Assembly: GCA_002437735.1 (NCBI GenBank)
Contig: DJRC01000049.1
Coordinates: forward strand, 1-13,558
Direction of reading: 5' to 3'
DNA length: 13,558 nt
Origin: Oscillospiraceae bacterium UBA6370
Lineage (GTDB): Bacteria; Bacillota; Clostridia; Oscillospirales; Oscillospiraceae
Positions 1 through 6,141 of this stretch are shown here, piece by piece. The translations under genes and the position numbers were made by a program. The first letter of the stretch is position 1. Each line of letters begins with the position of its first letter. The notes under the pieces are model-generated. The model worked only from the letters and a program-made list of their open reading frames with translations, did no database searches and was not told where the DNA came from.

Positions 1-465
1 CTGCTGGAAAAGATCCAGGCCAAGGGCGTGAACATCGGCTATGTGACGCTGCATGTGGGCCTGGGAACCTTCCGGCCCGTGAAGGAGGAGGAGATCACCG
101 ACCACGATATGCACAGCGAATACTGCACCATTCCGCAGGAGACGGCGGACCTGATCAACCGCACGAAGGCAAACGGTGGGCGTGTGATCTGCGTTGGCAC
201 GACCTCCTGCCGCACCATCGAGAGTTGGGCGGGGGAGGACGGTACCATGACCGCGACCGGCGGCTGGACGAATATTTACATCTATCCGGGCTACCGCTTC
301 AAGGTGATGGATGCGCTCGTCACGAATTTCCACCTGCCGGAGTCCACGCTCATCATGCTGGTGAGCGCGCTCGCGGGGCGCGAGCACGTTCTTGCTGCCT
401 ATGAGGAGGCAGTGCGCGAACGCTACCGCTTCTTCAGCTTCGGCGACGCGATGTTTATCTCCTAA
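1..465 (+). CDS. queA: S-adenosylmethionine:tRNA ribosyltransferase-isomerase QueA, C-terminal part (5' truncated by window)
   Basis: QueA transfers and isomerises the ribosyl group of SAM onto preQ1 at the tRNA wobble position, giving epoxyqueuosine. The reading frame is open from base 1, and 154 codons precede the TAA at 463-465. The family is usually about 340 residues, so roughly the N-terminal half lies outside the window. Seen in the sequence: GLGTFRPVK, HSEYCTIP, VGTTSCRTIES, the aromatic YIYPGYRFKVMDALVTNFH stretch and the ending FGDAMFIS, all typical of the QueA C-terminal half. An internal GTG at 28 is not a plausible start, because conserved sequence already precedes it. The next gene is tgt, which inserts preQ1, the precursor of the QueA substrate, so the pair is one pathway. 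No terminator separates them, only a palindromic spacer. Identification is firm; the start is not visible. Confidence 0.95.
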   Translation: MLEKIQAKGVNIGYVTLHVGLGTFRPVKEEEITDHDMHSEYCTIPQETADLINRTKANGGRVICVGTTSCRTIESWAGEDGTMTATGGWTNIYIYPGYRFKVMDALVTNFHLPESTLIMLVSALAGREHVLAAYEEAVRERYRFFSFGDAMFIS

Positions 466-530
466 TGCATACGAATCGTATATGCACTGCATGTATGATT
501 CGATATTCTGTATATACAAAATGTGAGGAA
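466..530 (+). promoter_or_regulatory. AT-rich palindromic spacer between queA and tgt
   Basis: In this GC-rich window the queA-tgt spacer stands out as AT-rich and contains two palindromes. ATACGA-A-TCGTAT (469-481) is a perfect 6+6 inverted repeat, extendable to an imperfect TGCAT/ATGCA-flanked repeat at 466-486. TGTATATACA (509-518) is a perfect 10-mer. A further GATTCGAT lies between them. There is no T-run after either palindrome, so a terminator is unlikely. An operator, or an mRNA hairpin close to the tgt ribosome binding site, is possible. I see no convincing -35/-10 pair. Confidence 0.35.
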
Positions 531-536
531 CGAGCT

Positions 537-1670
537 ATGTTCAAGGTCATCAAATACGAGGGCAAGGCCAGACGCGGCAAATTCCAATGCGCCCACGGCG
601 GCGAGGTGCAGACGCCGGTTTTCATGAACGTCGGCACGCAGGCGGCGATTAAAGGCGGCGTGAGCGCGCTGGACCTCAAGGAGCTCGGCTGCCAGATCGA
701 GCTGTCCAACACCTACCATCTCCACCTCCGCCCAGGCGACGACGTGGTGCGCCAAATGGGCGGACTGCATAAGTTCATGCACTGGGACGGCCCGATCCTA
801 ACGGACTCCGGCGGCTTCCAGGTGTTCTCTCTTGCGGGACTGCGCAAGATCAAGGAGGAGGGCGTCACCTTCGCCTCTCACCTTGACGGCCACCGCATCT
901 TCATGGGACCGGAGGAGAGTATGCGCATCCAGTCCAACCTTGGCAGCGACATTGCGATGGCCTTCGACGAGTGCGTGGAGAATCCGGCACCCTACAAGTA
1001 CGCGAAGGACTCCTGCGAGCGCACGCTGCGCTGGCTGAAGCGCTGCAAGGCGGAGCATGACAAGCTGAACTCCTTGCTGGATACCGTCAACCCGGGACAG
1101 ATGCTTTTCGGCATCAATCAGGGCGCGACCTTCGAGGATCTGCGCATTTGGCACATGAAGGAGATCGCGAAGATTGACTGCGACGGCTACGCCATCGGCG
1201 GTCTTGCGGTCGGCGAGCCAACGCAGGTGATGTATGATATCATCGACGTGGTCGAGCCCTATATGCCGCAGGACAAGCCACGCTACCTAATGGGCGTCGG
1301 CACACCGTCGAACATCATTGAGGGCGTGGCGCGCGGCGTGGACTTCTTCGACTGTGTGATGCCAGCGCGCAACGCGCGCCACGGCAAGCTCTTCACCTGG
1401 AGCGGCGCGATCAACTTGAAAAACGAGAAATATAAGCTCGACGAGCGCCCAATCGACGAGCGCTGCGACTGTCCGACCTGCCGGAATTTCTCACGCGCCT
1501 ATATGCGCCATCTCTTCAAGGCGGATGAGATGTTGGCGCTGCGTCTTGCGGTGATGCACAATCTCTATTTCTACAACAAGCTCGCGGAACGCATCCGCGA
1601 CGCGCTGGACGCCGGCGAGTTTGCGGCCTTCCGCACGGAATACAGCGAAAGGCTTTCGGAAAGAGCATAA
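537..1670 (+). CDS. tgt: queuine/preQ1 tRNA-guanine transglycosylase
   Basis: Tgt exchanges guanine-34 of tRNAs with GUN anticodons for preQ1, upstream of QueA in queuosine synthesis. The ATG at 537 is chosen because GAGGAA (525-530) sits 6 bases upstream and the product begins MFKVIKYEGKARRG, as expected. The frame is open back to an ATG at 465, but those 24 codons read through the palindromic spacer and look unlike protein. The product is 377 residues, normal for bacterial Tgt. Seen: LTDSGGFQVFSL with the base-binding Asp90, the GGLAVGE loop (221-227), FFDCVMPARNARHG with the nucleophile Asp272, and the zinc site C310-x-C312-x2-C315 with His341. It follows queA after a 71-bp spacer and may be co-transcribed with it. 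Confidence 0.97.
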   Translation: MFKVIKYEGKARRGKFQCAHGGEVQTPVFMNVGTQAAIKGGVSALDLKELGCQIELSNTYHLHLRPGDDVVRQMGGLHKFMHWDGPILTDSGGFQVFSLAGLRKIKEEGVTFASHLDGHRIFMGPEESMRIQSNLGSDIAMAFDECVENPAPYKYAKDSCERTLRWLKRCKAEHDKLNSLLDTVNPGQMLFGINQGATFEDLRIWHMKEIAKIDCDGYAIGGLAVGEPTQVMYDIIDVVEPYMPQDKPRYLMGVGTPSNIIEGVARGVDFFDCVMPARNARHGKLFTWSGAINLKNEKYKLDERPIDERCDCPTCRNFSRAYMRHLFKADEMLALRLAVMHNLYFYNKLAERIRDALDAGEFAAFRTEYSERLSERA

Positions 1671-1687
1671 TTTGCCGCAGAAAACTC

Positions 1688-1716
1688 TTGCACATTAGGA
1701 TGGATTCGGCTATAAT
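1688..1716 (+). promoter_or_regulatory. sigma-A-type promoter upstream of yajC
   Basis: A perfect -10 box, TATAAT (1711-1716), lies 17 bp after a weak -35, TTGCAC (1688-1693, matching the first three consensus bases). Transcription would begin near 1723, about 47 bp before the yajC ATG. The spacing is optimal and the local AT-richness contrasts with the flanking genes. Confidence 0.65.
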
Positions 1717-1769
1717 AAAAACAATGCTGTTATGGCGGAACCTTAAAAACGAAAGGAACTTTAACAATT

Positions 1770-2171
1770 ATGGAATCCCTTCTTCTCATGGTCGCGATGA
1801 TCGCGGTCTTCTATTTCCTCATCATTCGTCCGGAAAACAAGCGCAAAAAGCAGGCGGAGCAGATGCGCAGCAGCCTAAAAAAAGGCGACCGCGTCACCAC
1901 CATCGGCGGCATGGTCGGCAAGATTGTGCAGGTCAACGACTCTACCATCGTCTTTGAGACGAGCGAGGACCGCGTCCGCATCGAGGTGACCAAGTGGGCG
2001 GTACAGTCTACCGGCGCGATGGAGCAGGCCGCAGCGCAGAAGAGCGGCAAGAAGGCTGACAAGGTCGAAGAAAAGGCGGAGGAGACTCCTGCTGTCGAGG
2101 AAAAGACTGAGACGGTCGAGGCTCCTGCTGCTGCGGAAGAAAAGCCCTCCTACGATCCCGAGATCAAGTAA
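1770..2171 (+). CDS. yajC: preprotein translocase accessory subunit YajC
   Basis: YajC is a small single-span membrane protein associated with the SecDF accessory complex of the Sec translocase. The 133-residue product has one N-terminal membrane helix (about residues 3-19, ending FLIIRPENKRKKQ). The conserved soluble core follows: LKKGDRVTTIGGMVGKI, then VNDSTIVFE. The tail from about residue 88 is a charged, low-complexity extension rich in Glu, Lys, Ala and Pro, with two imperfect copies of VEEK(A/T)E..PA. E. coli YajC (110 residues) lacks such a tail, but low-complexity tails occur in Firmicute homologues. The RBS is AAAGGA (1752-1757), somewhat far (12 bases) from the ATG. It has its own promoter and a strong terminator. 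The tgt-yajC order is the usual one; secD/secF are not in the window. Confidence 0.93.
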   Translation: MESLLLMVAMIAVFYFLIIRPENKRKKQAEQMRSSLKKGDRVTTIGGMVGKIVQVNDSTIVFETSEDRVRIEVTKWAVQSTGAMEQAAAQKSGKKADKVEEKAEETPAVEEKTETVEAPAAAEEKPSYDPEIK

Positions 2172-2188
2172 ATCATTTCTTGACGCGA

Positions 2189-2218
2189 AAGCGCTGACCG
2201 AATGGTCGGCGCTTTTTT
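2189..2218 (+). terminator. Rho-independent terminator after yajC
   Basis: AAGCGCTGACC (2189-2199) pairs with GGTCGGCGCTT (2204-2214) over 11 bp, with one G-T wobble and a GAAT loop. The T-run 2213-2218 follows, with a second T-run at 2225-2230. It lies 17 bp after the yajC stop. Confidence 0.88.
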
Positions 2219-2242
2219 ACGCACTTTTTTCGAGGGCCTGGA

Positions 2243-2248
2243 TATAAA
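2243..2248 (+). promoter_or_regulatory. possible -10 element upstream of the TIGR04086-like gene
   Basis: TATAAA lies between the yajC terminator and the next start codon, about 55 bp before the ATG at 2304. No good -35 box is present at 16-18 bp spacing. It is listed because the upstream terminator implies that the next gene needs its own promoter or read-through. Confidence 0.3.
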
Positions 2249-2303
2249 ATGCGGCTTTGCGGCATACGCTCTTTTTAACGACTGGAATGGGGAGGGCTAT
2301 GGA

Positions 2304-2714
2304 ATGGAGAAAAAGGGATTGCCAGTGAGGCCAATCGTGCTCGGCTTGGCGACGGCGATGGGCGCATATCTGGCACTGCTGACGCTTGCGGCCTACTTGA
2401 CAGTGAGCGGCAGACTGGATGAAGTGCGAATGGGGCAAGCGGTATGGGTGTGTGCCTGTCTTTCGGCCTTCGGCGGTGCGATGATGACATTACGGGGGGG
2501 ACGAGGAACGGCGGCGCTGCCGCTGCTTGGCGCAGCGGCGTTTTGGGCATGCGTGTCGCTGATCGGGCTGCTCGCGTCGGATACGCTGGACTTGAATGGG
2601 ATGATGGGGCTGCTCGCGACGTCCGCATTCGGCGGGCTGCTTGCGGTGGGGCTTGCGCGGCGGAAGAAGGGGAAGCGGGCGAAGCGACATAAAACGCCCC
2701 GTTCCCGACGGTAA
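2304..2714 (+). CDS. small integral membrane protein, TIGR04086-like
   Basis: The function is unknown. The ATG at 2304 is preferred because GGGGAGGG (2289-2296) sits 7 bases upstream and the product starts MEKKGLPVRPIVLG. The frame is open further upstream, but that stretch overlaps the yajC terminator and does not look like protein. The 136-residue product has four predicted membrane helices (about 11-32, 45-63, 69-90 and 100-117) and a strongly basic C-terminal tail (KKGKRAKRHK, then TPRSRR) that should face the cytoplasm. Size, topology and position directly after yajC fit the TIGR04086 family of Clostridia, which normally lies beside the SCIFF peptide gene. No such peptide gene is visible here. 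The family call rests mainly on topology and synteny; a generic small membrane protein remains possible. Confidence 0.6.
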   Translation: MEKKGLPVRPIVLGLATAMGAYLALLTLAAYLTVSGRLDEVRMGQAVWVCACLSAFGGAMMTLRGGRGTAALPLLGAAAFWACVSLIGLLASDTLDLNGMMGLLATSAFGGLLAVGLARRKKGKRAKRHKTPRSRR

Positions 2715-2874
2715 ACATAAAGATCGAAAAACGGCGTATTCTGCGCGGCGTGAACGGATTGCACAAATATGGCTTGGTGGGGAATGAGGATGGCCTAAAA
2801 GACGGTTTCTAGATTTTGTAAACGGCGGTTTTTCGCGATACCATATCTTGTTTTGAAAAAGCTCGGTGTACAAA

Positions 2875-2912
2875 GTTTACATAATGGCGTTTACATAATG
2901 TTTTGACATAAT
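2875..2912 (+). repeat. short tandem repeats GTTTACATAATG upstream of spoIIM
   Basis: GTTTACATAATG occurs perfectly at 2875-2886 and 2889-2900 (14-bp period). A third, diverged copy, TTTGACATAATT, is at 2902-2913 (9 of 12 matching, 13-bp offset). The ACATAAT core occurs at 2879-2885, 2893-2899 and 2906-2912. It lies 32-69 bp upstream of the predicted -35 box, where an activator or repressor could bind. Confidence 0.6.
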
Positions 2913-2931
2913 TGACAAAATTCGGGAAATT

Positions 2932-3019
2932 GAGGAAATTCGCTTGCGAAACGGGGACAAATAGCCTATATTTATAAGTGCTTTCGCTCCCTCGCTTTTT
3001 GCGCCCTGCGAATTTCCTC
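2932..3019. repeat. 12-bp perfect inverted repeat around the spoIIM promoter
   Basis: GAGGAAATTCGC (2932-2943) and its exact reverse complement GCGAATTTCCTC (3008-3019) are separated by 64 bp. The left arm abuts the predicted -35 box. The right arm lies 25 bp before the TTG start, in the predicted 5' leader. If transcription starts near 2979, only the right arm is transcribed, which suggests a DNA site. If it starts further upstream, the arms could pair in the mRNA. Confidence 0.6.
2944..2972 (+). promoter_or_regulatory. candidate promoter for spoIIM-xerD
   Basis: TTGCGA (2944-2949, 4 of 6 consensus) is followed after 17 bp by TATATT (2967-2972, 5 of 6). The start would be near 2979, about 65 bp before the spoIIM start. 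B. subtilis spoIIM uses the mother-cell factor sigma-E. I see CATAAT motifs further upstream but no clean sigma-E pair. Confidence 0.5.
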
Positions 3020-3044
3020 GGCGGAAAACAGTGAGGGATTTACA

Positions 3045-3674
3045 TTGAAGCAAAGACGAACGGCGGCGCGTCTGCGATGCGTCAGTCTGCGAAAAATACC
3101 GCTTTCCATGCTGGCGCTTGCCGCTTTTTTTCTTCTCGGTGCGGTCTTCGGCGGCATGGTCGCCGCGCACGGCGCGGCGGCAATGGGCGGCGAGCTGAGC
3201 CGGTATCTTGAGGGCTACCTCGCCCTGCGCATCGAGGGCGCGCCCTCTTCCGCAGCGGTCTGGCAGACGATGGTCTGCTTTTTCCGCGCGAGCGCGGCGG
3301 TGTTCCTGCTGGGCTTTGCCTCCATCGGCGTGGCGCTTATTCCGGCGGTATGTGCCGCTCAGGGCTTCCTGTACGCCTATTCGCTTTTTTGCTTCGCCTC
3401 GGGACTGGGACAAGATGGATTTTTCCTGCTGCCCATTCTCTTCGCGCTGCGGCTGATGCTTGTGCTACCCTGTACGCTGCTGCTCGGCAGCGCCGCGTGG
3501 GAGACCTCGCGTGGCCTCGCGGCCTTATCGGTCGGCAGCGGAAAGCGGGCGAAGGGCGTGACCTACGGAAAGCAGTATTGGTCCCGCTTTGGGATCGCGT
3601 GTGTGTGTTTATTTTTTGGCGCGGCACTGGAGCTGTGGTTCATTCCACGCATCCTGTCGCTTTTGCTGCGCTGA
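3045..3674 (+). CDS. spoIIM: stage II sporulation protein M (SpoIIM-like)
   Basis: In B. subtilis SpoIIM is the membrane partner of the SpoIID-SpoIIM-SpoIIP complex, which remodels peptidoglycan during engulfment of the forespore. The start is TTG at 3045: GAGGG (3033-3037) lies 7 bases upstream, and starting at the next ATG (3108) would remove the basic N-terminus MKQRRTAARLR that precedes helix 1. The 209-residue product is close to the B. subtilis length of about 214. Five membrane helices are predicted, near residues 20-42, 77-99, 101-120, 124-152 and 182-206, with a soluble stretch (about 44-76) after the first. The layout fits the SpoIIM/PF01944 fold. It is followed 23 bp later by xerD; these two genes also lie close together in B. 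subtilis. The name rests on topology plus synteny, since the family has few strict motifs. Confidence 0.75.
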   Translation: MKQRRTAARLRCVSLRKIPLSMLALAAFFLLGAVFGGMVAAHGAAAMGGELSRYLEGYLALRIEGAPSSAAVWQTMVCFFRASAAVFLLGFASIGVALIPAVCAAQGFLYAYSLFCFASGLGQDGFFLLPILFALRLMLVLPCTLLLGSAAWETSRGLAALSVGSGKRAKGVTYGKQYWSRFGIACVCLFFGAALELWFIPRILSLLLR

Positions 3675-3697
3675 TCTTACGGAAGGAGGTGTGCCGG

Positions 3698-4585
3698 ATG
3701 GCGTCCGATTATCTGAAGCTCTACGAGGATTATCTGCGCGAGGAAAAGCACGCCTCCGAAAATACGCTCAGCTCCTATCTTCGCGACCTGCGCCAGTTTT
3801 CCGAGCACCTTGCCGCTCAGCGGGTGACCGATTTGCGCAAGGTTAGGACCGCTGCCATCAGCGACTACGTCGCGTGGATGGGCGGCAAGGGAAAGTCTGC
3901 CGCGACGGTCACGCGCGCGCTGGCCTCCATCAAGTCCTTTTATGCCTTCCTTGCCGAGCGCGGCGAGATCAAGACCAATCCCGCCAAGGGCGTTGCCGCC
4001 CTCAAGGTCGAGCGCAGGTTTCCGGAGATCTTGACCGGCAAGGAGGTCGAGCTGTTCCTCGATCAGCCCCAGTGTGTGGATGCCAAGGGCTACCGCGATC
4101 ACGCGATGCTCGAGCTGCTCTATGCCACCGGCATCCGCGTGAGTGAGCTCATCTCGCTTGACGAGAGCGACTGCAGTCTTTCCGCCGGCTTCATCCGCTG
4201 CGAGAGCAAGGGCAAGGAGCGCATCATTCCGCTCTATCCCGCCGCAGTCAAAGCGCTTTCAGATTACATCAAGGACGTCCGTCCGCAGCTGCTGGCCGAT
4301 CCCGAGGAGACGGCGCTGTTCGTCAACATGAACGGCGAGCGCATGAGCCGTCAGGGCTTCTGGAAGATCGTCAAGCACTATCAGGAGATGGCGCAGATCG
4401 ACAAGGACATCACGCCGCACACGCTGCGCCACTCATTTGCGGTGCATCTGCTGGAAAACGGCGCGGACCTGCGCGCCATTCAGGAGATGCTGGGCCATGC
4501 GGATATTTCCTCCACGCAGATCTACACCCACGTTGTGAAAAAGCAGCTGCGGGACATCTATCAGAAGGCGCACCCGCGCGCGTAA
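3698..4585 (+). CDS. xerD: tyrosine recombinase XerD
   Basis: XerD with XerC resolves chromosome dimers at dif sites near the division septum. The ATG at 3698 has an ideal RBS, AAGGAGGT (3683-3690), 7 bases upstream. The open frame extends upstream into spoIIM, but that part is a shadow. The product has 295 residues, normal for XerD. The N-terminal SAM-like core-binding domain covers about residues 1-90 and the catalytic domain about 105-290. All catalytic residues are visible: Arg147 (ATGIRVSEL), Lys171 (ESKGKER), His241 and Arg244 (TPHTLRHSFA), His267 (LGHADI) and the nucleophile Tyr276 (IYTHV). Position beside spoIIM favours the housekeeping XerD over a phage integrase. A terminator follows at once. 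Confidence 0.9.
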   Translation: MASDYLKLYEDYLREEKHASENTLSSYLRDLRQFSEHLAAQRVTDLRKVRTAAISDYVAWMGGKGKSAATVTRALASIKSFYAFLAERGEIKTNPAKGVAALKVERRFPEILTGKEVELFLDQPQCVDAKGYRDHAMLELLYATGIRVSELISLDESDCSLSAGFIRCESKGKERIIPLYPAAVKALSDYIKDVRPQLLADPEETALFVNMNGERMSRQGFWKIVKHYQEMAQIDKDITPHTLRHSFAVHLLENGADLRAIQEMLGHADISSTQIYTHVVKKQLRDIYQKAHPRA

Positions 4586-4599
4586 TAGAAAAAGGTAAC

Positions 4600-4630
4600 G
4601 GGAAGGACGCTTCGGCGTTCTTCTCTTTTT
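4600..4630 (+). terminator. Rho-independent terminator after xerD
   Basis: GGGAAGGACGC (4600-4610) pairs with GCGTTCTTCTC (4615-4625) over 11 bp, with two G-T wobbles, around a stable C(TTCG)G tetraloop. TTTTT (4626-4630) follows. It lies 14 bp after the xerD stop. Confidence 0.9.
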
Positions 4631-4693
4631 GCCCTCCGGCGTGATGCACCGCTTCCGGCAAGGATGCATAGTATGCTGCGAGGAGGGGAGAGT

Positions 4694-4915
4694 ATGGAAC
4701 GCTATTTACTGGTCGCACGCTCCATCACACACGCCCAGCAGATGATGAAGGTCCTGGACCGTGCGGGCATCCGCACACGGGTGCTGCGCGCGAGCGCCGA
4801 GCTGACGGGGCGGGGCTGCGGCTACACGCTGGAGGTCGCGGAGCGGAATTACGCCACCGCCATCCGCCGCCTGCAGGACGCGCAGGTCGAGCCGGTCAAG
4901 ATCGTTCGGAGGTAG
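4694..4915 (+). CDS. DUF3343 family protein (putative Se/S carrier-like)
   Basis: This is a 73-residue soluble protein. The ATG at 4694 is chosen because AGGAGGGG (4681-4688) lies 5 bases upstream; an in-frame ATG at 4664 would put this Shine-Dalgarno inside the gene. The sequence begins MERYLLVARSITHAQQMMKVL and has a single cysteine, Cys42, in the motif GRGCGYTLEV. That matches the conserved Cys-Gly of DUF3343 (PF11823), described as a putative Se/S carrier. The stop lies 4 bp before the cysteine desulfurase start, and the desulfurase RBS (GGAGG, 4908-4912) sits inside the last codons, so the two should be translationally coupled. A role as acceptor of persulfide or selenium from the desulfurase is inferred from this pairing, not shown. 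Confidence 0.8.
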   Translation: MERYLLVARSITHAQQMMKVLDRAGIRTRVLRASAELTGRGCGYTLEVAERNYATAIRRLQDAQVEPVKIVRR

Positions 4916-4919
4916 GGCC

Positions 4920-6038
4920 ATGATCTATCTGGACTCTGCCGCGACGACATTTCAAAAGCCCCCGAGCGTTTCCTATGCGATGCAGAGGGCCATGCGCACC
5001 ATGTCCTCACCGGGGCGCGGCGGCTATGCTGCGGCCAGAGCGGCGGAGGAGACGGCCTTCCGCTGCCGGAGCCTTGCCGCCGAGCTGTTCGGCGTACCCT
5101 CGCCGGAGCAGGTCGTCTTTACCTCCAACGCGACGCACGCCCTAAACATTGCCATCCGTTCGCTCGTGCCGGAGGGCGGGCGCGTCGCCGTCTCCGGCTA
5201 TGAGCACAACGCCGTCACGCGGCCGCTGCACGCGCTAGGCGCGAGGATCAAGGTCGCCGCCACGCCGCTCTTTGACCGTGCCACGCTGCTGCGCGCCTTT
5301 GAAAACAGCATCTCGCCGGAGCTTGACGCCGTCGTCTGCACGCACGTTTCCAATGTGTTCGGCTTCGTCCTGCCGATCGGGGAGATCGCCGCGCTCTGCC
5401 GCACGGAGGGCGTTCCCCTAATCGTGGACGCCTCACAGTCTGCGGGCATCCTGCCGCTCGATCTGGACGCGCTCGGCGCGGCCTTTATCGCCATGCCGGG
5501 ACACAAGGGGCTTTACGGCCCGCAGGGGACGGGGCTTCTGCTGTGCGCGCACGATGCTGCGCCGCTCCTCTACGGCGGCACGGGCAGCGCGTCGCTCGAG
5601 CAGACCATGCCGGACTTTCTGCCGGACCGGCTGGAGGCCGGCACGCACAATATGCCCGGCATCGCGGGCTTGGAGGCGGGACTACGCTTCGTGCGGCAAA
5701 GGCGGGAGCGTATCGAGCGCCATGAGCGCGCGCTGATCGCGCGGGCCGCCGCGCCGCTGCGCGGAATGGACGGCGTGACGGTCTATGCCGCGCGGGACGC
5801 CGCAGAGCAGGTCGGGGTGCTGTCTTTCAATCTGGATGGCAGAGAGCCGGAGGAGACCGCGGACGCGCTGGTGCAGCGGGGCTTTGCCCTGCGCAGCGGA
5901 CTGCATTGCGCACCCTACGCCCACCGCACGGCGGGAACGCTGCCGAACGGAACGGTGCGCCTAAGCGTCTCCGCCTTTACCTCAACGGCGGATATCGATG
6001 CTTTTGCCCATGCGTTGCGGAGTATCGCGTACGGCTGA
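4920..6038 (+). CDS. cysteine desulfurase-family PLP enzyme (aminotransferase class V, TIGR01977-like)
   Basis: The product is a PLP-dependent enzyme of the NifS/CsdB-like fold that would take sulfur (or selenium) from cysteine (or selenocysteine) as an enzyme-bound persulfide, releasing alanine. It has 372 residues, the expected length. Seen: MIYLDSAATT at the N-terminus, TSNATHALN (68-76), His96 in YEHNAV (stacks on PLP), Asp170 and Gln173 in VDASQSAG, the Schiff-base Lys196 in MPGHKGLYGPQGTG, and Cys330 in RSGLHCAPYAH as the probable catalytic cysteine. The C-terminal GLHCAPxAHxTxGT pattern separates this family from IscS and SufS. The ATG at 4920 has GGAGG 7 bases upstream. There is no iscU or sufU beside it, so the acceptor is probably the preceding DUF3343 protein. 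Selenium versus sulfur specificity cannot be decided from sequence. Confidence 0.88.
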   Translation: MIYLDSAATTFQKPPSVSYAMQRAMRTMSSPGRGGYAAARAAEETAFRCRSLAAELFGVPSPEQVVFTSNATHALNIAIRSLVPEGGRVAVSGYEHNAVTRPLHALGARIKVAATPLFDRATLLRAFENSISPELDAVVCTHVSNVFGFVLPIGEIAALCRTEGVPLIVDASQSAGILPLDLDALGAAFIAMPGHKGLYGPQGTGLLLCAHDAAPLLYGGTGSASLEQTMPDFLPDRLEAGTHNMPGIAGLEAGLRFVRQRRERIERHERALIARAAAPLRGMDGVTVYAARDAAEQVGVLSFNLDGREPEETADALVQRGFALRSGLHCAPYAHRTAGTLPNGTVRLSVSAFTSTADIDAFAHALRSIAYG

Positions 6039-6081
6039 AGGCTGCTCCGCACAAATTCATGGAAAATTCATGCTCTTTCGG

Positions 6082-6110
6082 TTGCTTTTTTTTGCGGATT
6101 ATATTAGAAT
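6082..6110 (+). promoter_or_regulatory. sigma-A-type promoter upstream of cdaA
   Basis: TTGCTT (6082-6087, 4 of 6 consensus) is followed after exactly 17 bp by TAGAAT (6105-6110, 5 of 6). A T-rich stretch lies in the spacer. Transcription would begin near 6117, about 25 bp before the cdaA start, giving a very short leader. This is the best promoter for the long gene run that follows. Confidence 0.65.
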
Positions 6111-6141
6111 ATGAATAATTATTGCTTAAGAGGGGCGTGCC

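Larger units (their letters stand above)
2715..3044. other. 330-bp intergenic region upstream of spoIIM
   Basis: No gene is supported here on either strand. The region is markedly AT-richer than its neighbours. It contains four GTAAAC/GTTTAC hexamers (2711-2716, 2819-2824, 2875-2880, 2889-2894), a cluster of ACATAAT repeats (2875-2912), a 12-bp perfect inverted repeat (2932-2943 with 3008-3019), and a sigma-A promoter candidate at 2944-2972. No Cys-rich SCIFF-like peptide, tRNA or terminator with a T-run was found. Confidence 0.6.

Noticed and set aside
2769..2798. A nine-codon reading frame (MAWWGMRMA) in the spoIIM upstream region, as a possible leader peptide
   Set aside because: No Shine-Dalgarno, no promoter at suitable distance and no attenuator-like terminator follows.
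3350..3697. Long in-frame upstream extension of xerD, overlapping spoIIM
   Set aside because: The extension has no homology-like sequence and overlaps a well-supported membrane protein. An ideal AAGGAGGT precedes the ATG at 3698.
4666..4676. Palindrome GCATA-G-TATGC before the DUF3343 gene
   Set aside because: Only 5+5 bp, isolated, with no recognisable promoter next to it.
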